Of a DNA stretch of 47,216 nucleotides, positions 33,989 to 42,374 are shown in pieces. Where the stretch lies: the NCBI GenBank assembly GCA_947627215.1, contig CANQVD010000030.1, positions 1 through 47,216 on the forward strand. Reading direction: 5' to 3'. Numbering within the stretch: position 1 is the first letter of the stretch; the number at the start of each line of letters is the position of its first letter. A program made the translations under genes and the position numbers. The DNA comes from an uncultured Eisenbergiella sp. (GTDB taxonomy: Bacteria > Bacillota > Clostridia > Lachnospirales > Lachnospiraceae). The notes under the pieces were generated by a model. It saw only the letters and a list, made by a program, of their open reading frames with translations, searched no databases and had not been told where the DNA came from.

Positions 33989-35332
33989 ATGAACATGGCG
34001 AAATTTACGTTTGTGGGAGGCATCCATCCGTTCGACGGCAAGGCGCTTTCCAGAGAGAAGCCCATAAAGGCGATTTTGCCGAAGGGAGATCTGGTGTATC
34101 CACTGTCTCAGCACATCGGCGCGCCGGCATCCCCCGTGGTGCAGAAGGGCGATCGGGTGCTGGCCGGGCAGAAGATCGCGCAGGCGCAGGGCTTTATGTC
34201 GGCGCCGATCTACGCCACCGTTTCAGGGACCGTGAAGGCCATCGAACCCCGGCGGGTGGTGACGGGCGATAAGGTGATGAGCATTGTCGTCGAGAATGAC
34301 AGGCTCTATGAAGAGGTGGAATATCCGGAGGTCGTGCCCTACGGGCAGGTCAGCCGGGAAGAGATCATCCGGCGGATCCAGGAGGCGGGCGTGGTCGGGA
34401 TGGGAGGCGCGGGCTTTCCCACCCATGTGAAGCTGTCCCCGAAGGAGCCGGACCGGATCGAATACGTGATCGCCAACTGTGCGGAATGCGAACCGTATCT
34501 GACCAGCGATTACCGCAGAATGATCGAGGAGCCGGAAAAGCTGGTGGGCGGCATGAAGGTGCTGCTGCATCTGTTTCCGAACGCGAAGGGCGTATTCGCG
34601 GTGGAGGACAACAAACCGGACTGCATCGCCCTGCTGAAGGAGCGCACGCAGGGAGAGGAGCGGATGTCCGTCGCAGCGCTGCAGACCAAGTATCCGCAGG
34701 GCTCCGAACGCCAGCTCATATACGCGGTGACGGGACGGGCCATTCACGCGGCCATGCTGCCGGCGGACGTGGGCTGCATTGTGGATAACGTGGATACGGT
34801 GGTCGCCATAAACCGGGCGGTCAACGAGGGGAAGCCGCTGATGAACCGGATCATTACCGTGACGGGGGACGCCGTCGCGGATCCCCGGAATTTCATCGTG
34901 CGGATCGGGACCAATTACCGGGAGCTCATCGACGAGGCGGGAGGCTTTGTGACGGAGCCCGCCAAGATCGTGTCCGGCGGCCCCATGATGGGGTTTTCGC
35001 TGTTCGATCTGGATGTGCCGACGACCAAGACGGCTTCTGCGCTGCTGTGCATGACGAAGGACGAGGTTTCCGCCATGGAGCCATCCGCCTGCATCAACTG
35101 CGGCCGCTGTGCGGAGGTCTGTCCCGGACGTGTGGTGCCCAAACAGCTTGCGGATTATGCGCTGCATCAGGATTTCGCGAATTTTGAAAAATACAACGGG
35201 CTGGAGTGCTGCGAATGCGGCTGCTGCAGCTATATCTGTCCGGCCAAAAGGCCCCTGACCCAGGCGATCAAATCCGCCCGGAAGATGGTCCTGGCGGAGA
35301 AAAAGAAGAAAAAGGAGGCGGGAAAATCATGA
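33989..35332 (+). CDS. rnfC: Rnf electron transport complex subunit C
   Basis: The 447-aa soluble subunit oxidises or reduces NADH at the membrane-bound Rnf complex. It has the RnfC N-terminal barrel, the Gly-rich GMGGAGFPTHVKLSP (137-151) for FMN/NADH, an SLBB region, and two 4Fe-4S motifs near the C-terminus (CINCGRCAEVCPG and CCECGCCSYICPAKRP). GGAGGG lies 9 bases before the ATG at 33989; ATG 33995 is an alternative. It is first in the CDGEAB operon, with each gene overlapping or near the next. Confidence 0.95.
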   Translation: MNMAKFTFVGGIHPFDGKALSREKPIKAILPKGDLVYPLSQHIGAPASPVVQKGDRVLAGQKIAQAQGFMSAPIYATVSGTVKAIEPRRVVTGDKVMSIVVENDRLYEEVEYPEVVPYGQVSREEIIRRIQEAGVVGMGGAGFPTHVKLSPKEPDRIEYVIANCAECEPYLTSDYRRMIEEPEKLVGGMKVLLHLFPNAKGVFAVEDNKPDCIALLKERTQGEERMSVAALQTKYPQGSERQLIYAVTGRAIHAAMLPADVGCIVDNVDTVVAINRAVNEGKPLMNRIITVTGDAVADPRNFIVRIGTNYRELIDEAGGFVTEPAKIVSGGPMMGFSLFDLDVPTTKTASALLCMTKDEVSAMEPSACINCGRCAEVCPGRVVPKQLADYALHQDFANFEKYNGLECCECGCCSYICPAKRPLTQAIKSARKMVLAEKKKKKEAGKS

Positions 35333-36270
35333 GCGGACTGCGCAACGTTTCCTCCAATCCCCATGTGCGGGCGAAATCCACCACGGCGTCCATCATGGGC
35401 ACCGTGCTCATCGCCCTGCTCCCCGCCGCGGCGTTCGGCGTTTATAATTTCGGCCCGCGGGCGGCTCTGCTGATCCTGGTGTCCGTGGCCGCCGCCGTCC
35501 TGACGGAATATCTGTTTGAGCGGCTCTGCAAAAAGAAGGTGACGGTGGGCGATCTGTCCGCCGCGGTGACGGGACTTCTGCTGGCACTGAATCTGCCGGT
35601 TTCCGCGCCCTGGTGGATTCCGCTTCTGGGCAGCGCCTTCGCCATCCTGGTGGTGAAGCTTTTGTTCGGCGGACTGGGACAGAATTTCATGAATCCGGCG
35701 CTGGCGGGCAGGTGCTTTCTGCTGATTTCCTTTCCGGCCATCATGACCAATTTTGACTGCGACGCCTATGCGGGCGCCACGCCGCTGGCGGCGGTCAAGG
35801 CCGGGGAGAGCGTGAATGTGATGGATATGATCCTGGGCCGCACGGCGGGAACCATCGGCGAAACCTCCATGATCGCCATCGTGCTGGGGGCCTGTATCCT
35901 CATTCTGGCGGGCGTCATCGATCTGAAGGTGCCGGGCAGCTACATCGTCTCCTTCACGGTTTTTGTGGCGCTGTTCGCGTCTCTGACCGGCAGGACGGTA
36001 AACGGCCCTTACCTTTCCGCCCAACTGGCGGGCGGCGGCCTGATGCTGGGCGCTTTTTTCATGGCCACCGATTATGTGACTCGTCCCATCACGAAAAAGG
36101 GTCAGTATGTTTACGGCGTTTTTCTGGGCTTTATGACGGCGGTCTTCCGCATTTTCGGCGCCGGCGCGGAGGGCGTTTCCTATGCCATCCTTCTGGGCAA
36201 TCTGCTGACGCCGCTGATCGAAAAATACACAATGCCAAAGTGTTTCGGCAAAGGAGGGGAGCGGTCATGA
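35329..36270 (+). CDS. rnfD: Rnf electron transport complex subunit D
   Basis: The 313-aa membrane protein carries the covalent FMN threonine T151 within DAYAGATPLA. It has about eight to nine helices in all, as expected. The start codon overlaps the rnfC stop (ATGA), with AAGGAGG upstream. It is a core part of the ion-pumping membrane module, homologous to NqrB. Confidence 0.95.
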   Translation: MSGLRNVSSNPHVRAKSTTASIMGTVLIALLPAAAFGVYNFGPRAALLILVSVAAAVLTEYLFERLCKKKVTVGDLSAAVTGLLLALNLPVSAPWWIPLLGSAFAILVVKLLFGGLGQNFMNPALAGRCFLLISFPAIMTNFDCDAYAGATPLAAVKAGESVNVMDMILGRTAGTIGETSMIAIVLGACILILAGVIDLKVPGSYIVSFTVFVALFASLTGRTVNGPYLSAQLAGGGLMLGAFFMATDYVTRPITKKGQYVYGVFLGFMTAVFRIFGAGAEGVSYAILLGNLLTPLIEKYTMPKCFGKGGERS

Positions 36271-36881
36271 AAAGCATGTACAAGGACGCGGCGATCCTGT
36301 TTGCCATCACGCTGATCGCCGGCCTGCTTTTGGGGGGCGTCTATCAGGTCACCAAGGAGCCCATCGCCAGGCAGGAGGCCCTGAAGCTGGAGCAGGCCTG
36401 CCGGGAGGTGTTCGCGGATGCGGCGTCTTTTTCGGCGGAAGGCTTTGACGCGGAGGAGGCGGAAAGGGTCCTTTCGGAGAACGGCTTCCCGGCACAGGAG
36501 ATCGAGGACTGTCAGACCGCCCTGGACGAAGACGGGAAAACGGCCGGTTATGTGCTCACGGTGAATACCCATGAGGGCTACGGCGGCGATATCCGCTTTA
36601 CCATGGGGGTTCGGACGGACGGCACCCTGAACGGGCTTTCCCTGCTGGAGATCTCCGAGACGCCCGGACTGGGCATGCGGGCCGGTGAAGTGCTGGTCCC
36701 TCAGTTCGCAGGGCGCAGCGCGGACGCCTTCGTCTATGTAAAGGGAGGAGGCGCCGCCGGGGAGAACGAGATCGACGCCATTTCCGGCGCGACGATCACT
36801 ACGAACGCGGTGACCAACGGAGTCAACGCGGGCCTGTGCTATTTCGCACAGGTGCTGGAAGGAGGTGCGGAGCATGAATAA
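36267..36881 (+). CDS. rnfG: Rnf electron transport complex subunit G
   Basis: The 204-aa product has one N-terminal membrane helix (about 9-25) and an extracytoplasmic FMN-binding domain. The covalent FMN threonine is T176 in ISGATITTNAV. GMRAGEVLVPQF is another family signature. AGGAGGGG precedes the start, which overlaps the rnfD stop. Confidence 0.95.
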   Translation: MKSMYKDAAILFAITLIAGLLLGGVYQVTKEPIARQEALKLEQACREVFADAASFSAEGFDAEEAERVLSENGFPAQEIEDCQTALDEDGKTAGYVLTVNTHEGYGGDIRFTMGVRTDGTLNGLSLLEISETPGLGMRAGEVLVPQFAGRSADAFVYVKGGGAAGENEIDAISGATITTNAVTNGVNAGLCYFAQVLEGGAEHE

Positions 36882-37578
36882 AAAAGAAAGCGCGTTCGAG
36901 CGGCTGCTGAACGGCATCATCGTGGAAAATCCCACATTTGTGCTGACGCTGGGCATGTGTCCCACGCTGGCGGTCACCACCTCCGCCGTCAACGGGCTGG
37001 GCATGGGCCTGACCACCATGGCGGTGCTGGCGCTCTCCAATCTGCTCATTTCGCTTCTGCGGAATATCATTCCGGATAAGGTGCGCATTCCGGCGTTCAT
37101 CGTCATCATCGCATCCTTTGTCACCGTCATGCAGCTTTTGCTGGAGGGCTTTCTGCCTTCCCTGTACGAAGCGCTGGGCATTTATATCCCGCTGATCGTG
37201 GTGAACTGCATCATTTTGGGACGGGCGGAGGCCTATGCCTCCAAGCGTCCGGCGGTCCTGTCCCTGTTTGACGGCATCGGCATGGGACTCGGCTTTTCCA
37301 TGGCGCTGACCTGCATCGGTGCGGTGCGTGAGCTGTTGGGGGCCGGAGAGGTATTCGGGATCCGGGTCATGCCAGCTTCCTATGTCCCGGTATCCATTTT
37401 CGTGATGGCCCCCGGCGCGTTTTTCGTCCTGGCCGCTCTGACGGCGGGCATGAACGCGCTGAAAAAGGCGGGAGAAAAGCGCGGCAGGGATATGAGCCGG
37501 ATCCGTACCGGCTGCGATCTGGACTGTGCGCGCTGCGGGCAGTCGGCGGGCTGCACAAAGCCGGAAAAGGAGGGATGA
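36874..37578 (+). CDS. rnfE: Rnf electron transport complex subunit E with Cys-rich tail
   Basis: The 234-aa membrane protein (NqrD/RnfE family) contains PTFVLTLGMCPTLAVTTSA and PLIVVNCIILGRAEAYA, which provide the Cys residues for the intramembrane Fe-S centre shared with RnfA. About six helices are present. The last 23 residues form a Cys-rich tail with CDLDC, CGQSAGC spacing, which the short classical RnfE proteins lack. AAGGAGG precedes the ATG, which overlaps rnfG. Confidence 0.94.
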   Translation: MNKKESAFERLLNGIIVENPTFVLTLGMCPTLAVTTSAVNGLGMGLTTMAVLALSNLLISLLRNIIPDKVRIPAFIVIIASFVTVMQLLLEGFLPSLYEALGIYIPLIVVNCIILGRAEAYASKRPAVLSLFDGIGMGLGFSMALTCIGAVRELLGAGEVFGIRVMPASYVPVSIFVMAPGAFFVLAALTAGMNALKKAGEKRGRDMSRIRTGCDLDCARCGQSAGCTKPEKEG

Positions 37579-37581
37579 TCC

Positions 37582-38169
37582 ATGTGGGAACAGGTGCGGG
37601 AATTGCTTTTGCTGATGCTGGGTTCGGCGCTGGTGAGCAATGTGGTGCTGAGCCAGTTTCTGGGACTGTGTCCCTTCCTGGGCGTATCCAGGAAGGTGGA
37701 GACGGCGGCCGGCATGGGAACGGCGGTGATCTTCGTCATCACCCTGGCCAGCGGTGTGGCCGGCGCGATCTACCGGTTCGCCCTGGTGCCGCTGGGGATC
37801 GAATATCTGCAGACCATCGTGTTCATCCTGGTGATCGCCGCGCTGGTGCAGTTCGTGGAGATGTTTCTGAAGCGCTATATGAAGGGTCTGTATGAGGCGC
37901 TGGGCGTCTATCTTCCCCTGATCACCACCAACTGCGCGGTGCTGGGCGTGGCCCTGACCAACGTGCAGAAGGAATACGGCATTTTCACCGGCATCGTCAA
38001 CGGTTTCGCCACGGCGCTGGGCTTTACGATCTCCATCATTCTGCTGGCCGGCATCCGGGAAAAGATGGCGTACAACGATATCCCGGAGGCGTTTCACGGA
38101 ATGCCCATCGTGCTGCTGACGGCGGGGCTGATGGCCATCGCCTTCTGCGGCTTTTCGGGACTGCTTTGA
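37582..38169 (+). CDS. rnfA: Rnf electron transport complex subunit A
   Basis: The 195-aa six-helix membrane protein is homologous to NqrE. It shows NVVLSQFLGLCPFLGVS and LPLITTNCAVLGVAL with the paired cysteines of the intramembrane Fe-S site formed with RnfE. It follows rnfE by 3 bases, with AAGGAGGG before it. Confidence 0.95.
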   Translation: MWEQVRELLLLMLGSALVSNVVLSQFLGLCPFLGVSRKVETAAGMGTAVIFVITLASGVAGAIYRFALVPLGIEYLQTIVFILVIAALVQFVEMFLKRYMKGLYEALGVYLPLITTNCAVLGVALTNVQKEYGIFTGIVNGFATALGFTISIILLAGIREKMAYNDIPEAFHGMPIVLLTAGLMAIAFCGFSGLL

Positions 38170-38183
38170 GGAGGTGACGCGGA

Positions 38184-38978
38184 ATGATTTCAGGAGTGCT
38201 GATCGCGACCGCCGTGGTCGGAGCGGTGGGACTGCTCATCGGTCTGTTTCTGGGCGTGGCCGGGATCCGCTTTCATGTGGATGTGGATGAACGGGAAGAG
38301 GCGGTGCTGGCCGCGCTTCCCGGCAATAACTGCGGGGGCTGCGGCTTTGCGGGCTGCAGCGGACTGGCGGCGGCCATCGCCAAAGGGGAAGCGCCGGTGA
38401 ACGCCTGCCCTGTGGGCGGAGAGACCGTGGGCAGAAAGGTTGCGGCCATCATGGGCGTGGAGGCGCAGGAAGGAAAACGGATGGTGGCGTTCGTGGCCTG
38501 CCAGGGAACCTGTGACAGGGCCGGCGCCGACTATGAATATACAGGTGTGGAGGACTGCGGCATGCAGGCGTTCGTGCCGGGCGGCGGTGCGAAAAGCTGC
38601 GATTACGGCTGCCTGGGCTTCGGCAACTGTGTGAAGGCCTGTCCCTTTGACGCGATCCATGTCCGGGACGGCGTGGCCGTGGTGGATAAGGAGGCCTGCA
38701 AGGCCTGCGGCAAATGTGTGGCGGTCTGTCCGAAGCATCTGATCTCCCTTGTCCCCTACGATTCCAAATACCAGGTGGCCTGCAGTTCCAGGGAGAAGGG
38801 TCCCGCGGTCATGAAGGCCTGCAGCGTCGGCTGTATCGGCTGCACGCTCTGCAAGCGAAACTGTCCCGCGCAGGCGGTGGAGATCGAGAGTTTCCTGGCC
38901 AGGATCGACGCGGAAAAGTGCGAGGGCTGCGGCCTGTGTGCCGGGAAGTGCCCGCGGAAGGCCATCGTAAAGCATTGA
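38184..38978 (+). CDS. rnfB: Rnf electron transport complex subunit B
   Basis: The 264-aa product takes electrons from ferredoxin. It has an N-terminal helix, a 4Fe-4S motif with C50, C53, C58 and C75 (NCGGCGFAGCS), and a C-terminal ferredoxin region. That region includes CKACGKCVAVCPKHL, CIGCTLCKRNCP and CEGCGLCAGKCPRKAI, giving at least four cluster motifs. It closes the operon before a strong terminator. Confidence 0.95.
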   Translation: MISGVLIATAVVGAVGLLIGLFLGVAGIRFHVDVDEREEAVLAALPGNNCGGCGFAGCSGLAAAIAKGEAPVNACPVGGETVGRKVAAIMGVEAQEGKRMVAFVACQGTCDRAGADYEYTGVEDCGMQAFVPGGGAKSCDYGCLGFGNCVKACPFDAIHVRDGVAVVDKEACKACGKCVAVCPKHLISLVPYDSKYQVACSSREKGPAVMKACSVGCIGCTLCKRNCPAQAVEIESFLARIDAEKCEGCGLCAGKCPRKAIVKH

Positions 38979-39023
38979 CGGAACGGATTCCATAACGGAA
39001 GCTGCGCAGGTAAGGGCGTGCGG

Positions 39024-39063
39024 GGCCGGGCGTTCCCGGGAAAAGGAATGCCCGGCCTCTTTG
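39024..39063 (+). terminator. Terminator of the rnf operon
   Basis: GGCCGGGCGTTCC (39024-39036) pairs with GGAATGCCCGGCC (39045-39057), followed by TCTTTG. The stem is strong but the T-run short. Confidence 0.7.
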
Positions 39064-39186
39064 TCCGTGCAAAAGGGAGTCGGCCGCAGTGTCGGAACTT
39101 GTCTGCCATATGGAGGAATCTTCTTTGGACGGGCCGTATAAACTGTAATGGATACGGAAAATACGGACGGAAAAGAGGAAGGGACA

Positions 39187-39942
39187 ATGTGGTATCGGTA
39201 TGTTTCCGCGCTGGCGGCTTTTTTTCTGCTGCCGGTCACGGCGTGGTTTTGCGTGAACTGTGAACAGGCGGATCGGTATATCGCCGGAATGGAGCGCGGC
39301 GGGGCAGGCGCTGAAGAGGACGTGAAAGCGGCGGGACGGGATACGGGCAGCGCGGCGCAGCCGGCGGCCTTTTATTTTTCATCGGAGCGGACGGAGCCGG
39401 CGGATCCCATGCCGGCCGATCTCGTGCCGGGCGTTCCCGTCATGGCGCGCGGGGGCGCAGAGAAAGCGGCGTCTGCGTCGGAGGGCGGACGCGGGGACAG
39501 CTCCGGCGCAGCATCCGGCGACGGGACCGGTTCCGTATCCGGTGCGGCGCTCTCCGGACTGTCCGGGGAGGATTATGAGACGCTTTTGCGGATCGTGGAA
39601 GCGGAGGCGGGCACGGAGGACGGAATGGGAAAGCTGCTGGTGGCGGACGTGGTGCTCAACCGGGTGGAGAGCGAAAGCTTTCCGGACACCGTCAGACAGG
39701 TGGTATACCAGCAGGCGAACGGACATGCCCAGTTTTCTCCGGTGGCTGACGGCAGCATTGAAAGGGTGGAGGTCAGCGAAGAGACAGAGGCCGCGGTGCG
39801 CCGTGCGCTGCGGGGGGAAGACATCTCGGAGGGCGCGCTGTATTTTGCCGCCAGAGAGGCCGCGGACCCGGAGCGCATGAAGTGGTTTGACGAGAATCTG
39901 ACGCTGCTGTTTTCCTATGGCGGACATGAATTCTTCCGATAG
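39187..39942 (+). CDS. SleB/CwlJ-type cell wall hydrolase, membrane anchored
   Basis: The 251-aa product has an N-terminal membrane helix (MWYRYVSALAAFFLLPVTAW), a low-complexity linker (about 35-120) and a Hydrolase_2 domain. The domain shows LLRIVEAEAG, with the catalytic-type Glu, and VADVVLNRVESESFPDTVRQVVYQ. GHAQFSPVADGS and the usual HEFF end follow. The ATG at 39187 has AGGAAGGG at good spacing, while the in-frame ATG at 39148 has none. Spore germination SleB enzymes share this domain, but an anchored housekeeping wall hydrolase is equally possible because no sporulation neighbours are seen. Confidence 0.85.
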   Translation: MWYRYVSALAAFFLLPVTAWFCVNCEQADRYIAGMERGGAGAEEDVKAAGRDTGSAAQPAAFYFSSERTEPADPMPADLVPGVPVMARGGAEKAASASEGGRGDSSGAASGDGTGSVSGAALSGLSGEDYETLLRIVEAEAGTEDGMGKLLVADVVLNRVESESFPDTVRQVVYQQANGHAQFSPVADGSIERVEVSEETEAAVRRALRGEDISEGALYFAAREAADPERMKWFDENLTLLFSYGGHEFFR

Positions 39943-39955
39943 AGACAAAAAGGGA

Positions 39956-39984
39956 TTGCCGAACGGAAAAAGACGTGATAGAAT
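39956..39984 (+). promoter_or_regulatory. Promoter of thrC
   Basis: TTGCCG (39956-39961) and TAGAAT (39979-39984) are 17 bases apart. A leader of about 65 bases follows before the start codon. Confidence 0.65.
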
Positions 39985-40056
39985 AGCTGCGGACGTTCAT
40001 TTCAGAGAAGGGCCGGCCCGTGAGGCATACGGACGGCGCACAGGAGAGGAAGAATT

Positions 40057-41541
40057 ATGGAGCTTTTTTACAGAAGTACGAGAGGTGACGAGGAGAAGGT
40101 GACGGCCGCCGCCGCGATCCTGAAGGGGCTTGCGGAGGACGGGGGGCTTTATGTGCCGGAGCGGATTCCCGTGCTGGATCATTCCATGCGGGAGTTTTCG
40201 GAAATGTCCTATCAGGAGACGGCCCGCGAGGTCATGAAGCTGTATCTGACGGATTATACGGCGGAGGAGCTGGCGGACTGCGCAAAAAAGGCGTACGATG
40301 ATAAATTCGATACGCCGGAGATCGCGCCCTTGCGGGACGCCGGGGGAGCCGCTTTTCTGGAACTGTTTCACGGAAAGACCATCGCCTTTAAGGATATGGC
40401 GCTGTCCATCCTGCCGCATCTGATGACGGCGGCCGCCCGCAAATGCGGGACCAGGAACGAGATCGTCATACTGACCGCCACCTCCGGCGATACGGGGAAG
40501 GCCGCGCTGGCGGGCTTCGCGGACGTGCCGGGCATCCGGATCCTCGTCTTTTATCCCAAAAACGGCGTCAGCCCCATTCAGGAACGACAGATGGTGACGC
40601 AGAAGGGCGCCAATACCAGGGTGGTGGGGATCCATGGCAATTTTGACGACGCCCAGACGGGCGTGAAGCGTTTGTTTTCCGATCCGGACTTAAAAAAGCG
40701 GCTGGCGCAGATGGGCTTCCAGTTTTCCTCCGCCAATTCCATCAACATCGGCAGGCTTGTGCCGCAGATCGTCTATTACGTGTACGCATACGCGCAGATG
40801 CTTCGGACCGGCCGCATTTCGGACGGGGAGGAGATCAACGTTGCGGTGCCCACCGGGAATTTCGGGAATATTCTGGCCGCCTTTTATGCCAAAAATATGG
40901 GCGTTCCCATCGGCAGACTGCTGTGCGCTTCCAATGAGAATAAGGTGCTTTTCGACTTCCTGTCCACGGGGATCTATGATAAGAATCGGAAATTCGTTCT
41001 GACCTCATCGCCTTCCATGGACATTCTGGTATCCAGCAACCTGGAACGCCTGATCTACCGGATCGCCGGAGAGGACGCCGAAAAGAACGCGCAGCTCATG
41101 CGGGAGCTTTCCGCGGGCGGCCGGTATGAGGTCACGGAAAAGATGCGGGAACGGCTTTCCGATTTCTACGGCAATTACGCCAGCGAGTCAGAATGCGCGG
41201 CCAAAATCCGGTCGCTCTATGAGAGCGACGGGTATGTGATCGATCCGCATACGGCGGTGGCAGCCGCGGTGTATGACAAGTATCGGGCGCAGACCGGCGA
41301 TGGCAGGAAGACGCTGATCGTCTCCACGGCCAGCCCGTTCAAATTCACCCGCAGCGTGATGACGGCCATCGACGCGAAATACGACGCCATGGACGATTTC
41401 GCGCTGGTGGACAGGCTTTCCGCGCTGAGCGGCGTGCCCGTGCCCGCCGCCATCGAGGAGATCCGCACCGCGCCCATAGTGCACGACATCCGGTGCGGCA
41501 GGGACGAAATGGAGCAGGCTGTCCTGGATTTTCTGAAATGA
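40057..41541 (+). CDS. thrC: Threonine synthase
   Basis: The 494-aa PLP enzyme converts O-phosphohomoserine to threonine. The Schiff base Lys is K112 in TIAFKDMALS. The substrate and phosphate sites appear in LTATSGDTGKAAL and AVPTGNFGNILAAFYAKNMG. The N-terminus, MELFYRSTRGDE, is typical of the clostridial class. GAGAGGA precedes the ATG. It has its own promoter and no other aspartate-family gene lies near. The length matches the family. Confidence 0.95.
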   Translation: MELFYRSTRGDEEKVTAAAAILKGLAEDGGLYVPERIPVLDHSMREFSEMSYQETAREVMKLYLTDYTAEELADCAKKAYDDKFDTPEIAPLRDAGGAAFLELFHGKTIAFKDMALSILPHLMTAAARKCGTRNEIVILTATSGDTGKAALAGFADVPGIRILVFYPKNGVSPIQERQMVTQKGANTRVVGIHGNFDDAQTGVKRLFSDPDLKKRLAQMGFQFSSANSINIGRLVPQIVYYVYAYAQMLRTGRISDGEEINVAVPTGNFGNILAAFYAKNMGVPIGRLLCASNENKVLFDFLSTGIYDKNRKFVLTSSPSMDILVSSNLERLIYRIAGEDAEKNAQLMRELSAGGRYEVTEKMRERLSDFYGNYASESECAAKIRSLYESDGYVIDPHTAVAAAVYDKYRAQTGDGRKTLIVSTASPFKFTRSVMTAIDAKYDAMDDFALVDRLSALSGVPVPAAIEEIRTAPIVHDIRCGRDEMEQAVLDFLK

Positions 41542-41729
41542 TCCGCTTTGCGAAAACAGGCCCACCGGCATAAACAGCCGGGGCAGGCGTCAAAAAGGCC
41601 GGCGGACACCAAGGCTTTGCTCTCCAATGGAATCAATCACCCGATCCGGAAAATGCATTATGAATTCACCTGTTCCCTCGTTGAAGTGATGTTCGGCCTG
41701 TAAATCGGTATTCAATAACGTAAAAACCG

Positions 41730-41785
41730 AAAAAGGGACGCTGTAAAGCAGATGACCGCTCATCTGTTTTACAGCGCCTTTTTTC
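41730..41785. terminator. Bidirectional terminator between thrC and the XRE gene
   Basis: AAAAAGGGACGCTGTAAAGCAGATGA (41730-41755) pairs with TCATCTGTTTTACAGCGCCTTTTTT (41760-41784) around a tiny loop. A-run and T-run on either side let it stop thrC on plus and the XRE gene on minus. The stretch 41542-41729 has no gene that I can support. Confidence 0.88.
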
Positions 41786-41787
41786 GC

Positions 41788-42123
41788 TTATTCACATTCG
41801 CTTTTGAAATAAGAAAAGAGGGTACGCAGTACGTTGATCGCCATTTGTTTGCGTTCCAATGGCTGCCCGTCCATGATCTGACGAAACTGATTCAGAATAT
41901 TGGAATCGCTGTCGGAGACAGAATCTGCCAGAATATAATCAACGCTGACCCCAAGTCTGTTGACAAGCCTGACGAGCGTTCCGAGCGTCAGACTGCGTTC
42001 GCCACGTTCAATGGCACCCATATAAGTATCCGATATCTCGATATCTTCTGCAAGCTGAGCCTGTGTGAGATTTAAACGAAGGCGTTCTTCTCTGATCCGC
42101 TCACCTAACCTCTTATAGTCCAT
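41788..42123 (-). CDS. XRE family helix-turn-helix regulator
   Basis: The 111-aa product has a Cro/CI-type HTH (LGERIREERLRLNLTQAQLAEDIEISDTYMGAIERGERSL) near residues 6-45. A short C-terminal helical tail follows, fitting a small DNA-binding regulator. It starts at 42123, with GGGGTGAT upstream. It is divergent from the tandem AMP-ligase genes and shares about 250 bases of control region with them, so it may regulate them. Its target is inferred from position only. Its composition is moderately AT-rich like the island. Confidence 0.88.
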   Translation of the reverse strand: MDYKRLGERIREERLRLNLTQAQLAEDIEISDTYMGAIERGERSLTLGTLVRLVNRLGVSVDYILADSVSDSDSNILNQFRQIMDGQPLERKQMAINVLRTLFSYFKSECE

Positions 42124-42155
42124 ATCATCACCCCATATAAAATTTTAACGGGTTC

Positions 42156-42197
42156 GATATTAAGATGAAAATATCTGGAAGGGGTATTTACAATATC
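42156..42197. promoter_or_regulatory. Candidate operator with GATATT/AATATC half-sites
   Basis: GATATT (42156-42161) and AATATC (42170-42175) form an 8-spaced inverted pair. A further AATATC (42192-42197) overlaps the ligase promoter spacer. Similar GATATC words recur inside the XRE gene near 42030-42055. These could bind the divergent XRE regulator, but AT-rich words arise easily by chance. Confidence 0.3.
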
Positions 42198-42214
42198 TAA
42201 AAAAGGCGTATAAT
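42187..42214 (+). promoter_or_regulatory. Promoter of the AMP-ligase island
   Basis: TTTACA (42187-42192) and TATAAT (42209-42214) are 16 bases apart. A leader of about 150 bases precedes the first ligase start at 42375. Confidence 0.65.
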
Positions 42215-42374
42215 GGAATTGCATTCGTCTCAGATTTGAAAATTGGTTTAAGGACAAAACTGCAGGATGAAAAATCCGGGGATAGAAGGATACACAAAGA
42301 GGATGAGGAACACAACAAGTTTTTCATGCCTTGTTTCTGCCAAGAGCAAAGAGAGAGGAGAAACTAATCGCGCT

